6,397 nucleotides of DNA from NCBI GenBank assembly GCA_003505905.1, contig DNXM01000151.1:11923-18319 (forward strand), written 5' to 3'. The notes below the pieces were generated by a model. That model worked only from the letters and a program-made list of their open reading frames with translations. It was not told where the DNA came from and did no database searches. The position numbers and the translations under genes are program-made. Of this stretch, positions 6,146 through 6,397 are shown one piece after another; positions within the stretch are counted from its first letter, which is position 1; every line of letters begins with the position of its first letter. This stretch comes from Oscillospiraceae bacterium. GTDB taxonomy: Bacteria; Bacillota; Clostridia; Oscillospirales; Acutalibacteraceae.

Positions 6146-6397
6146 TTGGAACTGTTTTCCGACCTTCAAACCGTATTTTCCTATCCGTTTTTGCGAACGC
6201 CGCTGCTTGTGGGCATTTTGGTGTCGCTTTGCGCCGCCCTGCTGGGCAGTGTGCTTGTGCTCAAGCGCTTTTCCATGATTGGGGACGGCTTATCTCATGT
6301 CGGCTACGGTGCGCTGTGCGTTGCCGCCGCCATGGGCATTGCGCCGCTGAAGGTTGCCATTCCCGTTGTGATTGTGGCGGCTTACTTTTTGCTTCTG
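6146..6397 (+). CDS. ABC-3 family metal (Zn/Mn) transporter permease, N-terminal part
   Basis: The first 84 residues of a membrane permease, cut by the window end. ABC-3 (ZnuB/MntB-type) permeases form the channel for zinc or manganese import with an ATPase and a binding protein. After a short cytoplasmic start, a first hydrophobic helix spans about 19-40, followed by the family-typical LGSVLVLKRFSMIGDGLSHV (33-52). A second helix covers about 52-65 and a third begins near 69. The initiation codon is TTG, 15 bases after the glycosylase stop, supported by GAGGT upstream. The metal cannot be told from this fragment. Partner ATPase and binding-protein genes are not in the window and may lie downstream or elsewhere. 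Close spacing suggests transcription with recF and the glycosylase, although a functional link is not evident. Confidence 0.92.
   Translation, partial: MELFSDLQTVFSYPFLRTPLLVGILVSLCAALLGSVLVLKRFSMIGDGLSHVGYGALCVAAAMGIAPLKVAIPVVIVAAYFLLL

Noticed and set aside
1..6397. CRISPR arrays, tRNA or rRNA genes, insertion sequences, attachment sites, toxin-antitoxin or defence genes
   Set aside because: I looked on both strands and saw no regularly spaced repeats, transposase motifs, tRNA-like folds or defence families; almost all sequence is explained by the six genes.

Overview
The window carries six protein genes, two of them cut by the window edges, in almost gap-free coding DNA. Strong AGGAGG-type ribosome sites, tight gene packing, a low-GC Shine-Dalgarno/promoter style and the mix of gene families (an intracellular GH106-like hydrolase, a GH127 enzyme, a GNAT_C-type acyltransferase, RecF, a family 4 uracil-DNA glycosylase and an ABC-3 metal permease) suggest a Clostridia-type Firmicute, perhaps a gut Oscillospiraceae/Ruminococcaceae-like anaerobe. 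That placement is inference from family content, not from a marker gene.

Left part (1-1487, minus strand): the first 495 codons of a cytoplasmic glycoside hydrolase-like protein related to GH106 alpha-L-rhamnosidases; its 3' end is outside the window. The 146-base gap 1488-1633 is the only substantial non-coding stretch. It holds two good sigma-A-like promoters pointing at each other with overlapping predicted start sites, plus an inverted repeat inside the spacer of the plus-strand promoter.

Middle (1634-3439, plus strand): a complete GH127 beta-L-arabinofuranosidase-type enzyme with all expected catalytic and zinc residues. With the divergent GH106-like gene it forms a small pair for removing L-sugars (L-rhamnose- and L-arabinofuranose-type residues) from plant glycans such as pectin side chains or arabinogalactan. 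Neither protein has a signal peptide, so imported oligosaccharides are the likely substrates.

Right part (3451-6397, plus strand): a GNAT_C-type acyltransferase of unknown role, recF (4-base ATGA overlap), family 4 uracil-DNA glycosylase (1-base TGATG overlap) and the start of an ABC-3 family zinc/manganese permease (TTG start, 15-base gap). All follow GH127 on the same strand with no visible terminator or strong internal promoter, so the sugar gene and the DNA-repair genes may share a transcript. recF here is not next to dnaN or gyrB, its most usual neighbours.

I do not see a clearly new defence or mobile system. The points most worth checking are the face-to-face promoters, the acyltransferase-recF-UDG coupling, and the uncharacterised GH106-like family.
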